Position numbers and translations under genes: made by a program. This document shows, piece by piece, positions 8,925 to 19,158 of a stretch of DNA of 64,000 nucleotides (position 1 is the stretch's first letter; every line of letters starts with the position of its first letter). The notes under the pieces were generated by a model. That model saw only the letters and a list, made by a program, of their open reading frames with translations, had not been told where the DNA came from and did not search any database. The stretch covers positions 3,682,001-3,746,000 of the forward strand of contig NZ_CP023737.1 of the NCBI RefSeq assembly GCF_002752655.1, given 5' to 3'. Source of the DNA: Methylosinus trichosporium OB3b. Lineage in GTDB: Bacteria; Pseudomonadota; Alphaproteobacteria; Rhizobiales; Beijerinckiaceae.

Positions 8925-9883
8925 GCGAGGCCATAGTCGCGCGCGGCGCCGATGCCGCGGTGGAAGCGCAACCGCGCCAGATATTCGCGCGGGTCCTTGG
9001 GCCGCACCAAGGCGCCGGCCGGCACATCGAGCGAATCGACGAAGCGCGTCAGCAGGAAGCGCATCGCCGCGCCGCGGGCGAGCAGCGGAAACGCCTCGAT
9101 CTCGGCGGCGGTCAGCGGCCGCAGGCTCTGATAGGCGCCCAGCATCGCCGCGCCCTTGGCGGCGTCGAAATTGCCCGCCGCGTCGAAGCACCAGGCGTTG
9201 AGGCAGACGGCGAGGTCATAGGCGAGCGCGTCGGTGCAGGCGAAATAAAAATCGATGAGGCCGGAAATCTGATCCCCGAGGAAGAACACATTGTCGGGAA
9301 AGAGATCGGCGTGGATGACGCCCTCGGGGAGATCCCGCGGCCAGCCGCGCTCCAGGACGTCGAGCTCCGCAGCGACGATGTCGCCGAGGTCGGGAGCCAC
9401 CTCGCCAGCGCGGGCGGCGCAGGGCGCATAGAGCGGCCGCCACGCCGCGACCGACAGCGAATTGGGGCGGCGCATCGAAAAATCGGCGCCGGCGAGATGC
9501 AGCCGCGCCAGCGCCGCTCCGAGCTGCGCGCAATGGGCCGCCTCGGGGTGATGGATGGAATAGCCGTCGAGAAAAGTGACGATGACGGCGGGCCGTCCCG
9601 CGAGCCGGCCGAGCGCCCTGCCGGCGCGGTCGCGCACCGGCTGGGGGCAAGTCACTCCTCGCGCGGAAAGATGTTCCATCAGGCCGAGGAAAAACGGCAG
9701 ATCGGCCTCGGCCACGCGCTTCTCATAGAGCGTGAGGATGAAGCTGCCGGCGCTGACATGCAGGTAGAAGTTCGAATTCTCGACGCCCTCGGCGATGCCC
9801 TTGCAGGAGAGCAGGGCGCCGAGGTCATAGGCGCGCAGAAATCCGATCAGCTCTTCGTCGTCGACATCCGTATAGACGGCCAT
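8921..9883 (-). CDS. thrB: Homoserine kinase, ThrB1 (APH-fold) type
   Basis: 320 residues. It phosphorylates homoserine for threonine synthesis and belongs to the aminoglycoside-phosphotransferase fold type used by many alphaproteobacteria, not the GHMP type. Visible motifs: start [23 protein letters not shown], the catalytic loop [14 protein letters not shown] (D as base) and [18 protein letters not shown] (metal-binding D). ATG 9883 was chosen because family members start with this segment; the open frame extends 39 codons upstream. Lies 34 bases after ispH and overlaps rnhA. Confidence 0.93.
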   Translation of the reverse strand: MAVYTDVDDEELIGFLRAYDLGALLSCKGIAEGVENSNFYLHVSAGSFILTLYEKRVAEADLPFFLGLMEHLSARGVTCPQPVRDRAGRALGRLAGRPAVIVTFLDGYSIHHPEAAHCAQLGAALARLHLAGADFSMRRPNSLSVAAWRPLYAPCAARAGEVAPDLGDIVAAELDVLERGWPRDLPEGVIHADLFPDNVFFLGDQISGLIDFYFACTDALAYDLAVCLNAWCFDAAGNFDAAKGAAMLGAYQSLRPLTAAEIEAFPLLARGAAMRFLLTRFVDSLDVPAGALVRPKDPREYLARLRFHRGIGAARDYGLA

Positions 9884-9917
9884 GATCTTCGCAATTTCGA
9901 GAGAGACGGCGCGCGCA

Positions 9918-10886
9918 TCACGCGTGCGCGCGCAATTCCTTGGGCAGCGGGAAGGAGACGTCCTCGTCGGCCGCCGAGACGGTCTCGACGCTGATCTCAT
10001 AGCGTTCGGCGAATGCGTCCATGATCTCCTCGACCAGCACCTCGGGCGCCGAGGCGCCGGCGGTGATGCCGAGCGTGGCGATGGAGCCGAACAGGTTCCA
10101 GTCGATCTCGGCGCGGCCCTGCAGCAGCCGCGCCGGGGCGCCGGCGCGCTCGGCGACCTCGCGCAGGCGCTGGGAATTGGAGGAATTGGGCGAGCCGACG
10201 ACGATCACCGCGTCGACATGCGGCGCCACCTGCTTGACCGCCGCCTGGCGATTGGTGGTGGCGTAGCAGATGTCCTCCTTGTGCGGCCCGACGATCTGCG
10301 GGAAGCGGCGGGTCAGCGCCCCGACGATCTCCTGCGAGTCGTCGATCGACAGCGTGGTCTGCGTGACATAGGCGAGATTGGCGCCGTCGGCGAAGTCGAG
10401 CTCCGCGATCGCGCCGACCGATTCGACCAGCACCACCGCGCCCGGCGGCAATTGCCCCATGGTGCCGACCACTTCCGGATGACCGGCGTGGCCGACGAGC
10501 AGCACGGTGCGCCCGCGCTTCCAGTGGATTTCCGCCTCGCGATGCACTTTGGTGACCAACGGGCAGGTGGCGTCTATGGCGAGCAGGCTGCGCTCCTCGG
10601 CCGCCGCGGAGACGGATTTGGCGACGCCATGGGCCGAGAAGATCACCGGCGCCTGCGTGTCCGGCACCTCCTCGAGCTCCTCGACGAAGATCGCGCCCTT
10701 GGCCTTCAGCGCCTCGACCACATAGCGATTATGGACGATCTCGTGGCGCACATAGACGGGCGGACCGAATTTGGCGAGGGCGCGCTCGACCGCGTCGATG
10801 GCGCGCACGACCCCGGCGCAGAAGCCGCGCGGCGAGCACAGCAGAATCTTCAGCGGCGGCTTCGGCGGGCGGGGCTCGAACGTCAT
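9918..10886 (-). CDS. ispH: 4-hydroxy-3-methylbut-2-enyl diphosphate reductase
   Basis: 322 residues. It is the last enzyme of the methylerythritol phosphate pathway, making IPP and DMAPP with an iron-sulfur cluster. The three cluster cysteines are in [24 protein letters not shown] and [12 protein letters not shown]; the catalytic glutamate region follows in QTTLSIDDS. The true start is ATG 10886 ([13 protein letters not shown]...); the frame continues upstream by 177 codons without family similarity. First gene of an ispH-thrB-rnhA run common in Hyphomicrobiales. The 218 bases upstream show no gene. Confidence 0.95.
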   Translation of the reverse strand: MTFEPRPPKPPLKILLCSPRGFCAGVVRAIDAVERALAKFGPPVYVRHEIVHNRYVVEALKAKGAIFVEELEEVPDTQAPVIFSAHGVAKSVSAAAEERSLLAIDATCPLVTKVHREAEIHWKRGRTVLLVGHAGHPEVVGTMGQLPPGAVVLVESVGAIAELDFADGANLAYVTQTTLSIDDSQEIVGALTRRFPQIVGPHKEDICYATTNRQAAVKQVAPHVDAVIVVGSPNSSNSQRLREVAERAGAPARLLQGRAEIDWNLFGSIATLGITAGASAPEVLVEEIMDAFAERYEISVETVSAADEDVSFPLPKELRAHA

Positions 10887-11104
10887 GGCTTCACGCCTCT
10901 CCTTCAAAGGGGCTGCGGGCCTTCGCGCCGCTGAGTTGTAATGTCTCGCGCAGGGAAAGGCGTCAAGCGGCTGGCCGGGTGGCGAGCCGGGAGCAAGACG
11001 TGCGCAGCCCGCCCGCGGTCTGGCGCCGCTGGCGGGTCTGTGACGGGTGAAGCCCGGGCCCGGCGAGCGCCGGCGATCCCGGCAGGCTCGCCACGCGGCG
11101 GTCT

Positions 11105-13585
11105 TCAGAAAGAAAATCGCAAGGTTCCTCCGATCAATCGCGGGAAGCGGTAGAAATTCACGGTCGCCGGGGCCGTGGCCGTGCCCGGATCGATCGCCGT
11201 CGCCCCCGTGTTCACGATCGGAATTTGATTGGTCAGATTCTTCACCCAGGCGTTGAGGCTGACGCTCTCGTCTTCCGTTTTGACGCCCAATCCGAGGTTG
11301 GCGATGGCGTAGGCCGGCTGCCAATAGGTGTAGACCGCGTCCGGATTGGTAACCTGCGTCTTGTCCTGCCAGGCCACATTCACATAGGCGACGCCGACCA
11401 GCGGCCGCGTCCACCACTCGCCCCCGCCCTGGGCCTCGTCGAAGAGACGTCCGAGCTTGGTCTCGTAATTGGCGCCGACGTTGAACTGGAAGGTCGGCAC
11501 CGCGTTGAACCGCGTATTGCTGCGGCTGACCTTCACCGGCGCCCGGAGGCCGGCGAACGGACCCGTCGTCGCAATAGTGGTCCAGGTCCAGGAGGCGTCG
11601 ACCGGCGCGTCGTCGAAATCGATCCAGCGCGCCTCGACCACGGCGCCGGAATAATTGAACCAGAAGCCCTCGAAGGCGTTCCAGCGGCCGTCGAACTCGA
11701 AGCCGCGCAGGCGCGCATGGGGAGCGACGCCGAGATAGGTCTGCCGCAACGGCACGCCATTGCCGTCGAGGATCGACGCGTCGACGAAATTGGTCTGGAA
11801 ATTATAGATGTCGTTCCAGTAGAAATTGCCGTTGAGGACGAGCCGACCCTCGTTCCAGACAGTCTTGACGCCGACCTCATAGTCCCAGGACACCTCAGGC
11901 TTGGTGACGATCGGCTGGAATTTCTGGAACACGTCGCCGACGAAGATCGCCTGGGCGGCCGTGTTGACCGCGCCGGCCTTCTCGCCGCGGCCGACGAGAC
12001 CGTACGCCATCACATTCTCGGTGACCTTGTATTGCGGATTGAAGAGGCCCGTGAGCGCATTGAGCGTCGATTTTTGCCCGCCGGTGTCGAAGAAGCGCTG
12101 CCCTCCGCCGGCGACGATGGCGGCCTGCTGCTGCTCGAGCGCGCCGTTGCCGGGGACGAGGGTGATCCAGCTGAAATCGGAGCCGGACCGCACCTCCCAG
12201 CTGTCGCGCAGCCCGAGCGTCACGCTCAGCTGATCGTCGAGATGATAAGTGCCGTTGCCATAAGCCGCGAGTTGCAGATCGCGGGCCTTGCCGTCGCGAT
12301 TGCTGGCCATGCCGCGCAACAAATGGGTGTTGCCGAACCAGGCGGCGGCGTCGCCGCCGAAGATGGTGTTGTTGCGGTTCCAGACATAATCATAGAAACC
12401 GAAGAAGCCGACCTGCCATTCGAGCGGCTGGTCGCGCGGCGACGTCAGCCGGAATTCCTGCGAGAACTGATCGACATAAGTGTCGGTGGCGCCCTTGCTG
12501 ATCTCGGTCAGATTATTGCCCTGCTGATTGCGCGGCAGCAGCCGGAAGTTGCCGTAGGCGCTGATCGAGGTGAAGACATTTTCGCCGATGTTCACGTTCA
12601 GCTCGTTCGACACCATGTGCAGGCGTTGGTCGAGCGTGCCCTGATCGGTGTTGGCGGGGCTGTAGGGATCGAGAGTGAGCAATGACCGGCCGAGCCGCGA
12701 CGCGACATTCTGCGCGTAGGTGCTGCCCGGGCGCGTTCCATTCCAATACGTCTGAAACGTGTCGGCGTAAGGGCCGCTCGCATTATTATTATATTCATGA
12801 GATTGTGAAATATTAAAGATGAGGCGATCAGTGAAGTTATCACCAACATAGAGTAGCTGTCCACGTACACCCCATCGATTATTATTCAGCAACGTCGCTC
12901 CGGAAACCTTATCGGTGATCCAGCCGTCGCCGTGATCGTAATAGGCGGCAATGCGGTAGGCCAGCCTGTCGTCGATGATCGGCCCAGTCGTGTTCACCTG
13001 CTGGAGCACATGGGAATAGCTGCCGAATTGCGTCTCAAACGTCGTTTTGCGCTCGAACGAAGGCAATTGCGTGCGGATGACGAAGCTTCCGACCGTCGTA
13101 TTCTTGCCGCCAGCCGTTCCCTGTGGTCCGAGGGCGACCTCCGCCGAGTCGATATCGATGAAATTTGCCCATTGGAAGCCGACATGCTTCCAAAACACAT
13201 TGTCGATCATGAATCCCGTGTCGAATTCCGCGCCGTCGCCAGTTCCAGCGCCAGCGCTGACTCCGCGAATGGCGGGGCGCGCCGTTCTCGGATTGCCCGA
13301 GCCGGGATTATAGTTGGGAATTTTTTGGGCGAAGTCCTCGAGGCGATACAATTGCTCGCGCTGCGCTGTCTTCGGGTCGACGACGACGATGGGGCGCGGG
13401 ATTTTCTGCACCTGGGTCTTTCGTTTCGACAATTCTCCAGGTTTATTTTTGTCGCTGCTGGTGACGATGACGTCCTGCACAGCGGCGTCCTCGGCGCGCG
13501 CCGCGCCAAGGACCGAGATCGACGCGACCATACTCAAAAACGCGCCACCACGAAGAGAAATCGAACGTGCTACGACGAGGACCAT
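11105..13585 (-). CDS. TonB-dependent outer-membrane receptor
   Basis: 826 residues. ATG 13585 was chosen over GTG 13594 because GGAG lies 8 bases upstream. It has a signal peptide (cut near ARAED), a TonB-box-like DVIVTSSDK, a plug domain with [11 protein letters not shown] and [16 protein letters not shown], and a long beta-barrel ending in the aromatic signature GGTLRFSF expected for BAM-dependent barrels. It would import a scarce ligand (siderophore, metal complex or vitamin) using TonB energy; the ligand cannot be read from sequence. No partner transporter is adjacent. A palindrome at 13611-13629 lies upstream. Confidence 0.85.
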   Translation of the reverse strand: MVLVVARSISLRGGAFLSMVASISVLGAARAEDAAVQDVIVTSSDKNKPGELSKRKTQVQKIPRPIVVVDPKTAQREQLYRLEDFAQKIPNYNPGSGNPRTARPAIRGVSAGAGTGDGAEFDTGFMIDNVFWKHVGFQWANFIDIDSAEVALGPQGTAGGKNTTVGSFVIRTQLPSFERKTTFETQFGSYSHVLQQVNTTGPIIDDRLAYRIAAYYDHGDGWITDKVSGATLLNNNRWGVRGQLLYVGDNFTDRLIFNISQSHEYNNNASGPYADTFQTYWNGTRPGSTYAQNVASRLGRSLLTLDPYSPANTDQGTLDQRLHMVSNELNVNIGENVFTSISAYGNFRLLPRNQQGNNLTEISKGATDTYVDQFSQEFRLTSPRDQPLEWQVGFFGFYDYVWNRNNTIFGGDAAAWFGNTHLLRGMASNRDGKARDLQLAAYGNGTYHLDDQLSVTLGLRDSWEVRSGSDFSWITLVPGNGALEQQQAAIVAGGGQRFFDTGGQKSTLNALTGLFNPQYKVTENVMAYGLVGRGEKAGAVNTAAQAIFVGDVFQKFQPIVTKPEVSWDYEVGVKTVWNEGRLVLNGNFYWNDIYNFQTNFVDASILDGNGVPLRQTYLGVAPHARLRGFEFDGRWNAFEGFWFNYSGAVVEARWIDFDDAPVDASWTWTTIATTGPFAGLRAPVKVSRSNTRFNAVPTFQFNVGANYETKLGRLFDEAQGGGEWWTRPLVGVAYVNVAWQDKTQVTNPDAVYTYWQPAYAIANLGLGVKTEDESVSLNAWVKNLTNQIPIVNTGATAIDPGTATAPATVNFYRFPRLIGGTLRFSF

Positions 13586-13610
13586 CACACTCACTCCAAA
13601 TAAAATACTT

Positions 13611-13629
13611 TCATACTAGAAAAGTATGA
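13611..13629. promoter_or_regulatory. Palindromic operator candidate upstream of the TonB receptor
   Basis: TCATACT-N5-AGTATGA, perfect 7-bp arms, centred about 35 bases upstream of the receptor start. The surrounding 40 bases are AT-rich in otherwise GC-rich DNA. Position and symmetry fit a repressor site; which regulator binds is unknown. It does not match the classical Fur box by eye. Confidence 0.45.
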
Positions 13630-13844
13630 TTTAAGCGCGAGCGCAAGCGCAATTTGCAGATCCCGGCAAAAAAATGACGGAGGACGCCAGTCCGAGCGCA
13701 CGCCGGGCTCGACCTCGCGACCGATCCGCACTCGCCCGACTTCCCGAAATCCATTAATGAAGGTTCGTTGGTGATGACGACCGGCCGCTCCCGGGGTCTC
13801 ACGGCCCTAGGACTCGCGGCCTCGCAAGGGGACGGGAGGGGCAT

Positions 13845-14591
13845 ATGTCGAATTTGGGCGATATAGTGAAAGCCGCCCATGGCGGCCAGTTCGTCAACGA
13901 ACTTTCCGAGCGGCGCGGACTGGCGCCCTGGCAGACCGAGGCCGCGGTAGAAGCGCTGTCGCCAGCGCTGGCCACCGCTCTCGCTCATGCATGCCGATCG
14001 CCCGACGCCCTTCGTTCCGTCATCGCCGCTATCGGCGAGCCGCGGCACAAAACCTCCTTCGAGAGCGTGGAAAGCGCGCATTCGGACGAGGGCGTTGCGG
14101 CTGGAGACACGATCGTCGTCCATTTGTTCGGCTCGGCGGCCGCGGCCGGCGAGGTCTCACAATTCGCCGCGCGCGGCTGCGGCCTGCGCGCCGATGTGCT
14201 GCAGAGCCTGCTGCCGGTCTTCGCCTCGATCGTCGCGGGCGGGCTCTCGTCGACCTTGGCGGAGCGCGGCCTCGATGTGGCGCTGGCGCCGACGGAGCCG
14301 CCCGGCGACTCCGCGCCGGTGGAACCCGCGCCCGCCGAGCCCGCGCCTGTCGCCGCCCGGCCGACCGGGGGCGGCGTCATCGGCTTCCTCGCGTCGCTGT
14401 TCGGTCTGCGCGCGCCGCCGCCGGTCGCCGAGCCCGCGCAGCCGGCTCCCGCGCCGGTCGGGGCCGTGGGCGGGGAGGACGAGGTTCTGGTCCGGATTCG
14501 GCGGATCGTCGCGACCGACGCGCCCATGGCCGGCGACCGCAAGGCCGATCTCGACGAGCTGCTCGGCCGGATTTTCGGCCCCGAGCGCTGA
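13845..14591 (+). CDS. DUF937-domain protein
   Basis: 248 residues, ATG preceded by GGGAGGGG. The first ~130 residues (IVKAAHGGQFVNELSERRGL; EAAVEALSPALATAL; VVHLFGSAAAAGEVSQFAAR) follow the DUF937/YidB pattern of helical repeats. A proline- and alanine-rich linker (residues ~150-205, many PAP and PAE units) leads to a short C-terminal helix ending LGRIFGPER. No signal peptide. The cellular role of the family is not established. Confidence 0.65.
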   Translation: MSNLGDIVKAAHGGQFVNELSERRGLAPWQTEAAVEALSPALATALAHACRSPDALRSVIAAIGEPRHKTSFESVESAHSDEGVAAGDTIVVHLFGSAAAAGEVSQFAARGCGLRADVLQSLLPVFASIVAGGLSSTLAERGLDVALAPTEPPGDSAPVEPAPAEPAPVAARPTGGGVIGFLASLFGLRAPPPVAEPAQPAPAPVGAVGGEDEVLVRIRRIVATDAPMAGDRKADLDELLGRIFGPER

Positions 14592-14669
14592 CGTGCGCCC
14601 GCGCTCGCATCATAGCGGTTCCGAGAAGCGCGCCTCGCGGGGCGCGCTCCTTCGACGCTGCGCGCCGGT

Positions 14670-14837
14670 TCAGGTCAGATTGCCGACGACGGGCATGAGA
14701 TAGGCCGAGGACAGCTTCGTCCCGATGACCTTGGTCGCGGAGTAGATCAAAATCGATACGAAGGCGCCGATGGTCGCATATTCGATCGAGGTCGCTCCGA
14801 TCTCGTCGGCGAGAAATCTACAGAGCGATCTTTGCAT
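14670..14837 (-). CDS. Flp-family type IVb pilin
   Basis: 55 residues, start MQRSLCRFLADE at ATG 14837, with AGAGG 10-14 bases upstream. It shows the Flp signature: short basic leader, cleavage site G-ATSIEY with the conserved E5-Y6 pair, then a hydrophobic helix IGAFVSILIYSATKV. After prepilin peptidase processing it would polymerise into a tight-adherence (Tad) pilus. No tad/cpa assembly genes are in the window, so this is an orphan pilin copy here. Confidence 0.85.
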   Translation of the reverse strand: MQRSLCRFLADEIGATSIEYATIGAFVSILIYSATKVIGTKLSSAYLMPVVGNLT

Positions 14838-15154
14838 GCGCTGAACCTCTCGCCGCGGCGCCGGCCGCGCCCGATGGAAAACGAAGCCTTTCCGGATCGG
14901 GCGGGACCGCTGGAAAGCCGTCAACCCGATGATAAGCCTGCCGCCTGTCGAAAGCGTTAATGGCTTTAAAGAGCGGAGTTTTCCGCCGCGCACTTGCGCG
15001 CGGGCGGCTTTTCCGCCAATTCACCGGCCGGAACGCAGTTTGCTTCGGCGCCTTCCGCCGGAGGCGTCTCGTTCAAGCCCGCCTTCCGCCCCGGCGGAAG
15101 GCCGAAAGATCACCGAGGACCGGGACGCCCCGCGGTCCGATACGAAAGTTGCCG

Positions 15155-16528
15155 ATGGCTCGCGACGTTAACGATTCGACGCCGGTCACGTCGCGAGACG
15201 CGCTCGTGGAATGGCTCGAGGCCGGCATCAAGAGCCAGGATGCGCTCGCGGTCGGCACGGAGCACGAGAAAATCCCCTTCTTCGTCCGCTCTCGCGCGCC
15301 CGTCCCCTATGATCCGCCCGGCGGCGGCATTCGCGCGCTGCTGGAGGGATTGGGCTCCGCTCTCGGCTGGGCGCCGATCATGGACCGTGACGCGCTGATC
15401 GGCCTCTATGACGAGCATGGGGGAGGGGCGGTCTCGCTGGAGCCGGGCGGCCAGTTCGAATTGTCGGGCGCGCCGCTCGCAACCGTCCACGGCACCAAGG
15501 CGGAGACCGACGCCCATTTCGCCGCCCTCGAGCCGGTGGCGCAGCGGCTCGGGATCGCCTTCCTCGATCTCGGCGCCAGCCCGAAATGGCGGCGCGACGA
15601 GACGCCGGCCATGCCCAAGCAGCGCTATAAGATCATGGCCGCCTATATGCCGAAGGTCGGCGCGCTCGGGCTCGACATGATGTTCCGCACCGCGACGGTG
15701 CAGGTCAATCTGGACTTCGTCTCAGAGCGGGACATGGTGGAGAAGCTGCGCGTCGGCCTGGCGCTGCAGCCGATCGTCACCGCGCTGTTCGCCAATTCTC
15801 CCTTCATCGACGGAGCGCCGTCCGGCCTTTTGTCGCAGCGCTCGCAAATCTGGCTCGACACCGACGCCGCGCGCACCGGAATGCTGCCCTTCGCCTTCGA
15901 GCCGGGCATGGGCTTCGAGCGCTATGTCGACTATGCGCTCGACGTGCCGCTCTATTTCGTCAAGCGCGGCGACCATTATCACGATGTGGCCGGCGCGAGC
16001 TTCCGCGACCTGCTCGAAGGCCGGCTCGCCGCTCTGCCGGGCGAGCGCGCCACCATGGCCGACTGGACCAACCATCTCGGAGCGATTTTCCCGGAGGCGC
16101 GGCTGAAGCGCTATCTGGAGATGCGCGGGGCGGACGCCGGGCCGCGCTCGCATATCGCCGCGCTGTCGGCGCTGTTCGTCGGCCTGTTCTACGACCGCAT
16201 CGCTCTCGACGGCGCGCTCGAGCTGATCAAGGGCTGGAGCGCCGAGGAGCGCGAGGCGCTGCGCGCCGACGTTCCGCGTCTGGCTCTGCGCGCGCGCATC
16301 GGCGGACGCGAGGCGCGCGACATCGCGCTCGACATGCTGGCGCTGGCGCGCGGCGGCCTCGCCCGCCGGGCGGCGCAAGACGCGCAGGGCCGCGACGAGA
16401 CCATCTATCTCGCGCCGCTCGAGACGATCGCCGAAACCGGCCGCACCCTGGCGGAGCAGCGCCTCGAGGCGTTTCGCGGGACCTGGCGGGGGTCGGTCGA
16501 CCCGGCGTTCGAGGAATGTGTGATGTGA
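15155..16528 (+). CDS. gshA: Glutamate-cysteine ligase, plant/alphaproteobacterial type
   Basis: 457 residues. It makes gamma-glutamylcysteine, the first step of glutathione synthesis, and belongs to the GCS2 family. Visible: LAVGTEHEKIPFF near residue 30 (glutamate-binding E), SLEPGGQFELSGAP near residue 95, PKQRYKIMAAYMP, RTATVQVNLDF and the late RDETIYLAPLETI. ATG 15155 fits the family start (ARDVNDSTPVTSRDAL); the frame runs ~65 codons further upstream without similarity. In many relatives it stands next to rsmE; here ~3.1 kb of accessory DNA separates them. Confidence 0.93.
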   Translation: MARDVNDSTPVTSRDALVEWLEAGIKSQDALAVGTEHEKIPFFVRSRAPVPYDPPGGGIRALLEGLGSALGWAPIMDRDALIGLYDEHGGGAVSLEPGGQFELSGAPLATVHGTKAETDAHFAALEPVAQRLGIAFLDLGASPKWRRDETPAMPKQRYKIMAAYMPKVGALGLDMMFRTATVQVNLDFVSERDMVEKLRVGLALQPIVTALFANSPFIDGAPSGLLSQRSQIWLDTDAARTGMLPFAFEPGMGFERYVDYALDVPLYFVKRGDHYHDVAGASFRDLLEGRLAALPGERATMADWTNHLGAIFPEARLKRYLEMRGADAGPRSHIAALSALFVGLFYDRIALDGALELIKGWSAEEREALRADVPRLALRARIGGREARDIALDMLALARGGLARRAAQDAQGRDETIYLAPLETIAETGRTLAEQRLEAFRGTWRGSVDPAFEECVM

Positions 16529-16875
16529 AGGGGGCCACCCACTGTAAGAGGAGGCCGCGTGAATTTCCCCAGGCGCCCCTATCTCGGACGTTCAAAAACT
16601 CTGCTTGTCGTAGAAGGTGACTCTCCGAGCCGGCGTGGAGTCTTTTAGTGCGCTTTGCGATCGAACGGAATCGTTCGATCGATCAGAATTCGCGCAAACG
16701 AAAGAATCTAGAGCGCTAGTCGATCCAATTGGATCAGAAAGCGCTCTAGATCAAGGGCCAGCGCTCATGGCCGGGGTTTCGACAACACGCGTGCGTGTTG
16801 GTCCGAGTGGAAGCCGAAACCGGAAAGCCTGCGACGCCCCTGTGGGCGGGGGCCGAGCTGCGGAAGGAGAAAGCG
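16529..16875. other. Intergenic region carrying the 104-bp repeat
   Basis: The 347 bases after gshA hold repeat copy A (16646-16748) and no supported gene. The ribosome-binding site GGAAGGAG of the next gene is at 16861-16868. Confidence 0.6.
16646..16748 (+). repeat. ~104-bp palindromic repeat, copy A
   Basis: Related to 17414-17517 with scattered substitutions. Outer ends are inverted (TAGTGCGCTTTGCGATC... ...AAAGCGCTCTA) and the interior has ACGGAATCGTTCGATCGATC followed by AGAATTCG. It is non-coding and lies between gshA and an unknown secreted protein. Confidence 0.8.
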
Positions 16876-17388
16876 ATGAAAGCAGGTCCTATCCGACCGG
16901 CGTCTGTCGGGATGTTCCTGACGTGCGTCGGCCTCATAATTCTTTTTCCCGTCATTGGCGCTTGCGCCGAAGAGGCGAAAGCGCTTGCGCCGCAAGTGGC
17001 GCTGGCCGAAACCTACAACGCCGTGACCAGGATTTATTTCACGAACACGGCCGCGCACAAGGGCTCATACAGGCCCGGCCTCGTCGAACGACGTTTTAGA
17101 GCCGACGTCAAATATTGGCTGAAAGACGCCAAGTATTACGAGCAAGGCGAACTCAGCGTGGGCAACCCGCCCTTGGTGGATTTGGTGCGAAAGCTGGGCA
17201 GCGAGAATCTGCCGGCATCGGAACCGACCACGCTTTCTGCGATGGCTTATATGATCGCACGCGGCGTTATGGAGCAGTATCCCATCATGCAACGGATCGA
17301 AATTCGCTTGATCCATTTTTCCAAGGGGCTGGAGAGCAAGGACGAGACGGAGGACAATCATGTGGTGAACCTCGTCTTGCAGCGTTGA
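16876..17388 (+). CDS. Unknown secreted protein or lipoprotein
   Basis: 170 residues. ATG 16876 has GGAAGGAG 8 bases upstream; the frame runs 27 codons further without such a site. The N terminus is a signal peptide with hydrophobic core GMFLTCVGLIILFPVIGAC. The segment VIGAC could be a lipobox (lipid-modified cysteine) or the protein may be cut after ACA. The mature part is mixed charged (residues YNAVTRIYFTNTAAHKGSYR; ARGVMEQYPIMQRIEI). I recognise no family. It sits between two copies of the 104-bp repeat. Confidence 0.55.
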   Translation: MKAGPIRPASVGMFLTCVGLIILFPVIGACAEEAKALAPQVALAETYNAVTRIYFTNTAAHKGSYRPGLVERRFRADVKYWLKDAKYYEQGELSVGNPPLVDLVRKLGSENLPASEPTTLSAMAYMIARGVMEQYPIMQRIEIRLIHFSKGLESKDETEDNHVVNLVLQR

Positions 17389-17789
17389 GTCGAGAAAGCC
17401 GCTGCAAGCTCGTTAGAGCGCTTTCCGATCGAACGGAATCGTTCGATCGATCAGAATTCGCTCAAACGAAAGAATTCTAGAGCGCTATCCGATCCAATCG
17501 GATCGGATAGCGCTCTAGTTCGATAGGCGCTGCGCTGCTGCTCTTGGCGCGTCGACGCCATTCTGGTCTGCAATCCATTCTTCGAGTTCCAAGCTCCAGC
17601 GAGCATTCCGACCAGTCGGCGGAAGGTGTCGGTCTCCGGACCCGAGTTGCCGCCGACTCGTGATCGGTTGACGCAGCCATTCACGGGCAGTTCATGCGCA
17701 AACTGCGATGCTTGCCCTGGTCGTCGCCGCGCTACAATGACTTCCGTTGTGGGATGGCGCGAGTCGAGTGACTGCGGAAGGGAATGTTT
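17389..17789. other. Intergenic region carrying the 104-bp repeat
   Basis: 401 bases: repeat copy B at 17414-17517, then ~270 bases with no frame I can support on either strand. The end holds the GGAAGG ribosome-binding site of the His-rich gene at 17776-17781. Confidence 0.5.
17414..17517 (+). repeat. ~104-bp palindromic repeat, copy B (fullest copy)
   Basis: Outer inverted ends TAGAGCGCTTTCCGATC and GATCGGATAGCGCTCTA. Inside are two smaller palindromes, one around CGGAATCGTTCGATCGATC and one around AGAATTCT, and the right third repeats the outer end as AGAGCGCTATCCGATC before closing. The structure could fold into two stem-loops as RNA. See the finding on the repeat family. Confidence 0.85.
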
Positions 17790-18197
17790 ATGGACAAGAA
17801 GACAGCCGGACTTGTCGGCGCAATTTCAGCGCTGCCGCTCGCTGCGACAACGCCGGCGGCCGAGGCGAGAACACTCGGCGAAGTGATGTCGCCCAGTTCC
17901 TATACGGAGCTTCTGCAACCGATTCCAAACGCCGCAGCGCTCCTGAAGGAGGCCATGGCGCGAGAGGCTTCGCAGCCCGAGCCGCACATCCAGACGGCGC
18001 AATATTACGGCTACGGCGACCCCTATTATGGCGGTTACGGCTACCCCTATCGCCGCCGCTGGCATCACCACCATCACCACCACCACCATCACCACCACCA
18101 CCACCACCACCATCACGGCTGGGGTCGGGGCGGCGGGGGCTATTACTACGGTCCGCCGCGCTATTATCACCACCACTGGAATGGCGGTTGGTGGTAA
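17790..18197 (+). CDS. Secreted protein with an 18-histidine run
   Basis: 135 residues. ATG 17790 is preferred over ATG 17784 because GGAAGG lies 8 bases before it. A signal peptide ends near AAEARTLG. The middle contains YYGYGDPYYGGYGYPYRRRW, then 18 consecutive histidines (18062-18115, mixed CAC and CAT codons), then glycine, tyrosine and more histidines, ending HHHWNGGWW. The composition suggests a periplasmic or surface metal binder (Ni, Cu, Zn), but no family supports a specific job. Codons alternate, which argues against simple repeat slippage. Confidence 0.6.
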   Translation: MDKKTAGLVGAISALPLAATTPAAEARTLGEVMSPSSYTELLQPIPNAAALLKEAMAREASQPEPHIQTAQYYGYGDPYYGGYGYPYRRRWHHHHHHHHHHHHHHHHHHGWGRGGGGYYYGPPRYYHHHWNGGWW

Positions 18198-18234
18198 AAA
18201 CGACCAGTCGCGCCTTTCATCGAGGGCCTGGTTG

Positions 18235-18957
18235 TTACTTCTTCTCCGCAGTCGAACGCGCCGCGCCATAGATGTGGCGATAGGTGCCGTCGAAAACCGT
18301 GTCGGTGCTCGACAGCCATCGCGAGGCGGCGCCGAGCGTTTCACGGCTCGCGTAGATGCGTCGCGACTGTAATTCGCGTTCAGCCGCTTCGTCGAAGCTC
18401 ATAGGCTCCAGTTCGACATCGCTTTCCGCCGGGATCATTGTGAATTGGGCCATCGGCGTGTCTGCCCGGAAGATATGCGTTTGCCCTTCCGTCGGCGACT
18501 TGAACACGAGAAAATAGACCATCGGCCACCATTCGCGGATGATCGCCGGCACGGCGATCGGCGCTGTGCCGGTGCTATCTGTATAAAAACTCGGATGCGT
18601 CTCGACCTTGATCGAATAACCGGGCTCGGGTTTGAGATCGAGCAGAAGCTGATAGGTGTAATAGCTGGCGCCAAAATCGCGGAAGGGCGGCCAGCTGCGG
18701 ACGGGATCGGGCGGGGAGCCGAAGTCGCCATCGAGAATCAGTCGACCGTTCTGCGTCGAAACGCGCAGCTCGTTTTTGTAGGGGTAGAAGATTTCGACGC
18801 CATATTTGGCGTATTCGGAAAAAGGCACACAGTGCCAAGCATGCTCATGTGAGCCATCTGTGCGCTTCTCCGGCTGGCCGGCCCAGCCGGGAATTTCCAT
18901 GCGGGTGCGGCGGGGTTTTAGATCGTCGCCGCTCATCCGGAATTTGATCTTGTGCAT
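18235..18957 (-). CDS. Hypothetical protein, DUF6065-like layout
   Basis: 240 residues starting MHKIKFRMSGDDLKP. No signal peptide. The order of segments (EIPGWAGQPE; WHCVPFSEYAKYGVEIFYPY; DLKPEPGYSIKVETHPSF; REWWPMVYFLVFKSP; HIFRADTPMAQFTMIPAE) resembles DUF6065 proteins, often found as small cytosolic proteins linked to glycan or secondary-metabolite genes. This is a visual comparison only. Transcribed toward the His-rich gene with 37 bases between the two stops. Confidence 0.45.
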   Translation of the reverse strand: MHKIKFRMSGDDLKPRRTRMEIPGWAGQPEKRTDGSHEHAWHCVPFSEYAKYGVEIFYPYKNELRVSTQNGRLILDGDFGSPPDPVRSWPPFRDFGASYYTYQLLLDLKPEPGYSIKVETHPSFYTDSTGTAPIAVPAIIREWWPMVYFLVFKSPTEGQTHIFRADTPMAQFTMIPAESDVELEPMSFDEAAERELQSRRIYASRETLGAASRWLSSTDTVFDGTYRHIYGAARSTAEKK

Positions 18958-19158
18958 GACGATTTCCCTGCATTTGGACTCGCCGGGGATTGCGCGGCGC
19001 GCTCTGGTCCGAGGAAATTGAGAAAGAGAGCTTTTGCAAGGAGAGCCGCGCCAGAATGGAGTCGTTTATGTTTGGCGCAATGGAGGATCGGCGCGCCGCT
19101 CGCTCTCGAGCGCGCGACCTGGTCGAAGCTCTTTTTGAAATCGAGAGGCTTTCGCCAC

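Noticed and set aside
11225..12685. 486-codon plus-strand frame inside the TonB receptor
   Set aside because: Antisense shadow with biased composition and no motif.
16646..17517. Repeats A and B considered as a CRISPR array
   Set aside because: Only two copies 665 bases apart with a gene between; unit length and spacing do not fit.
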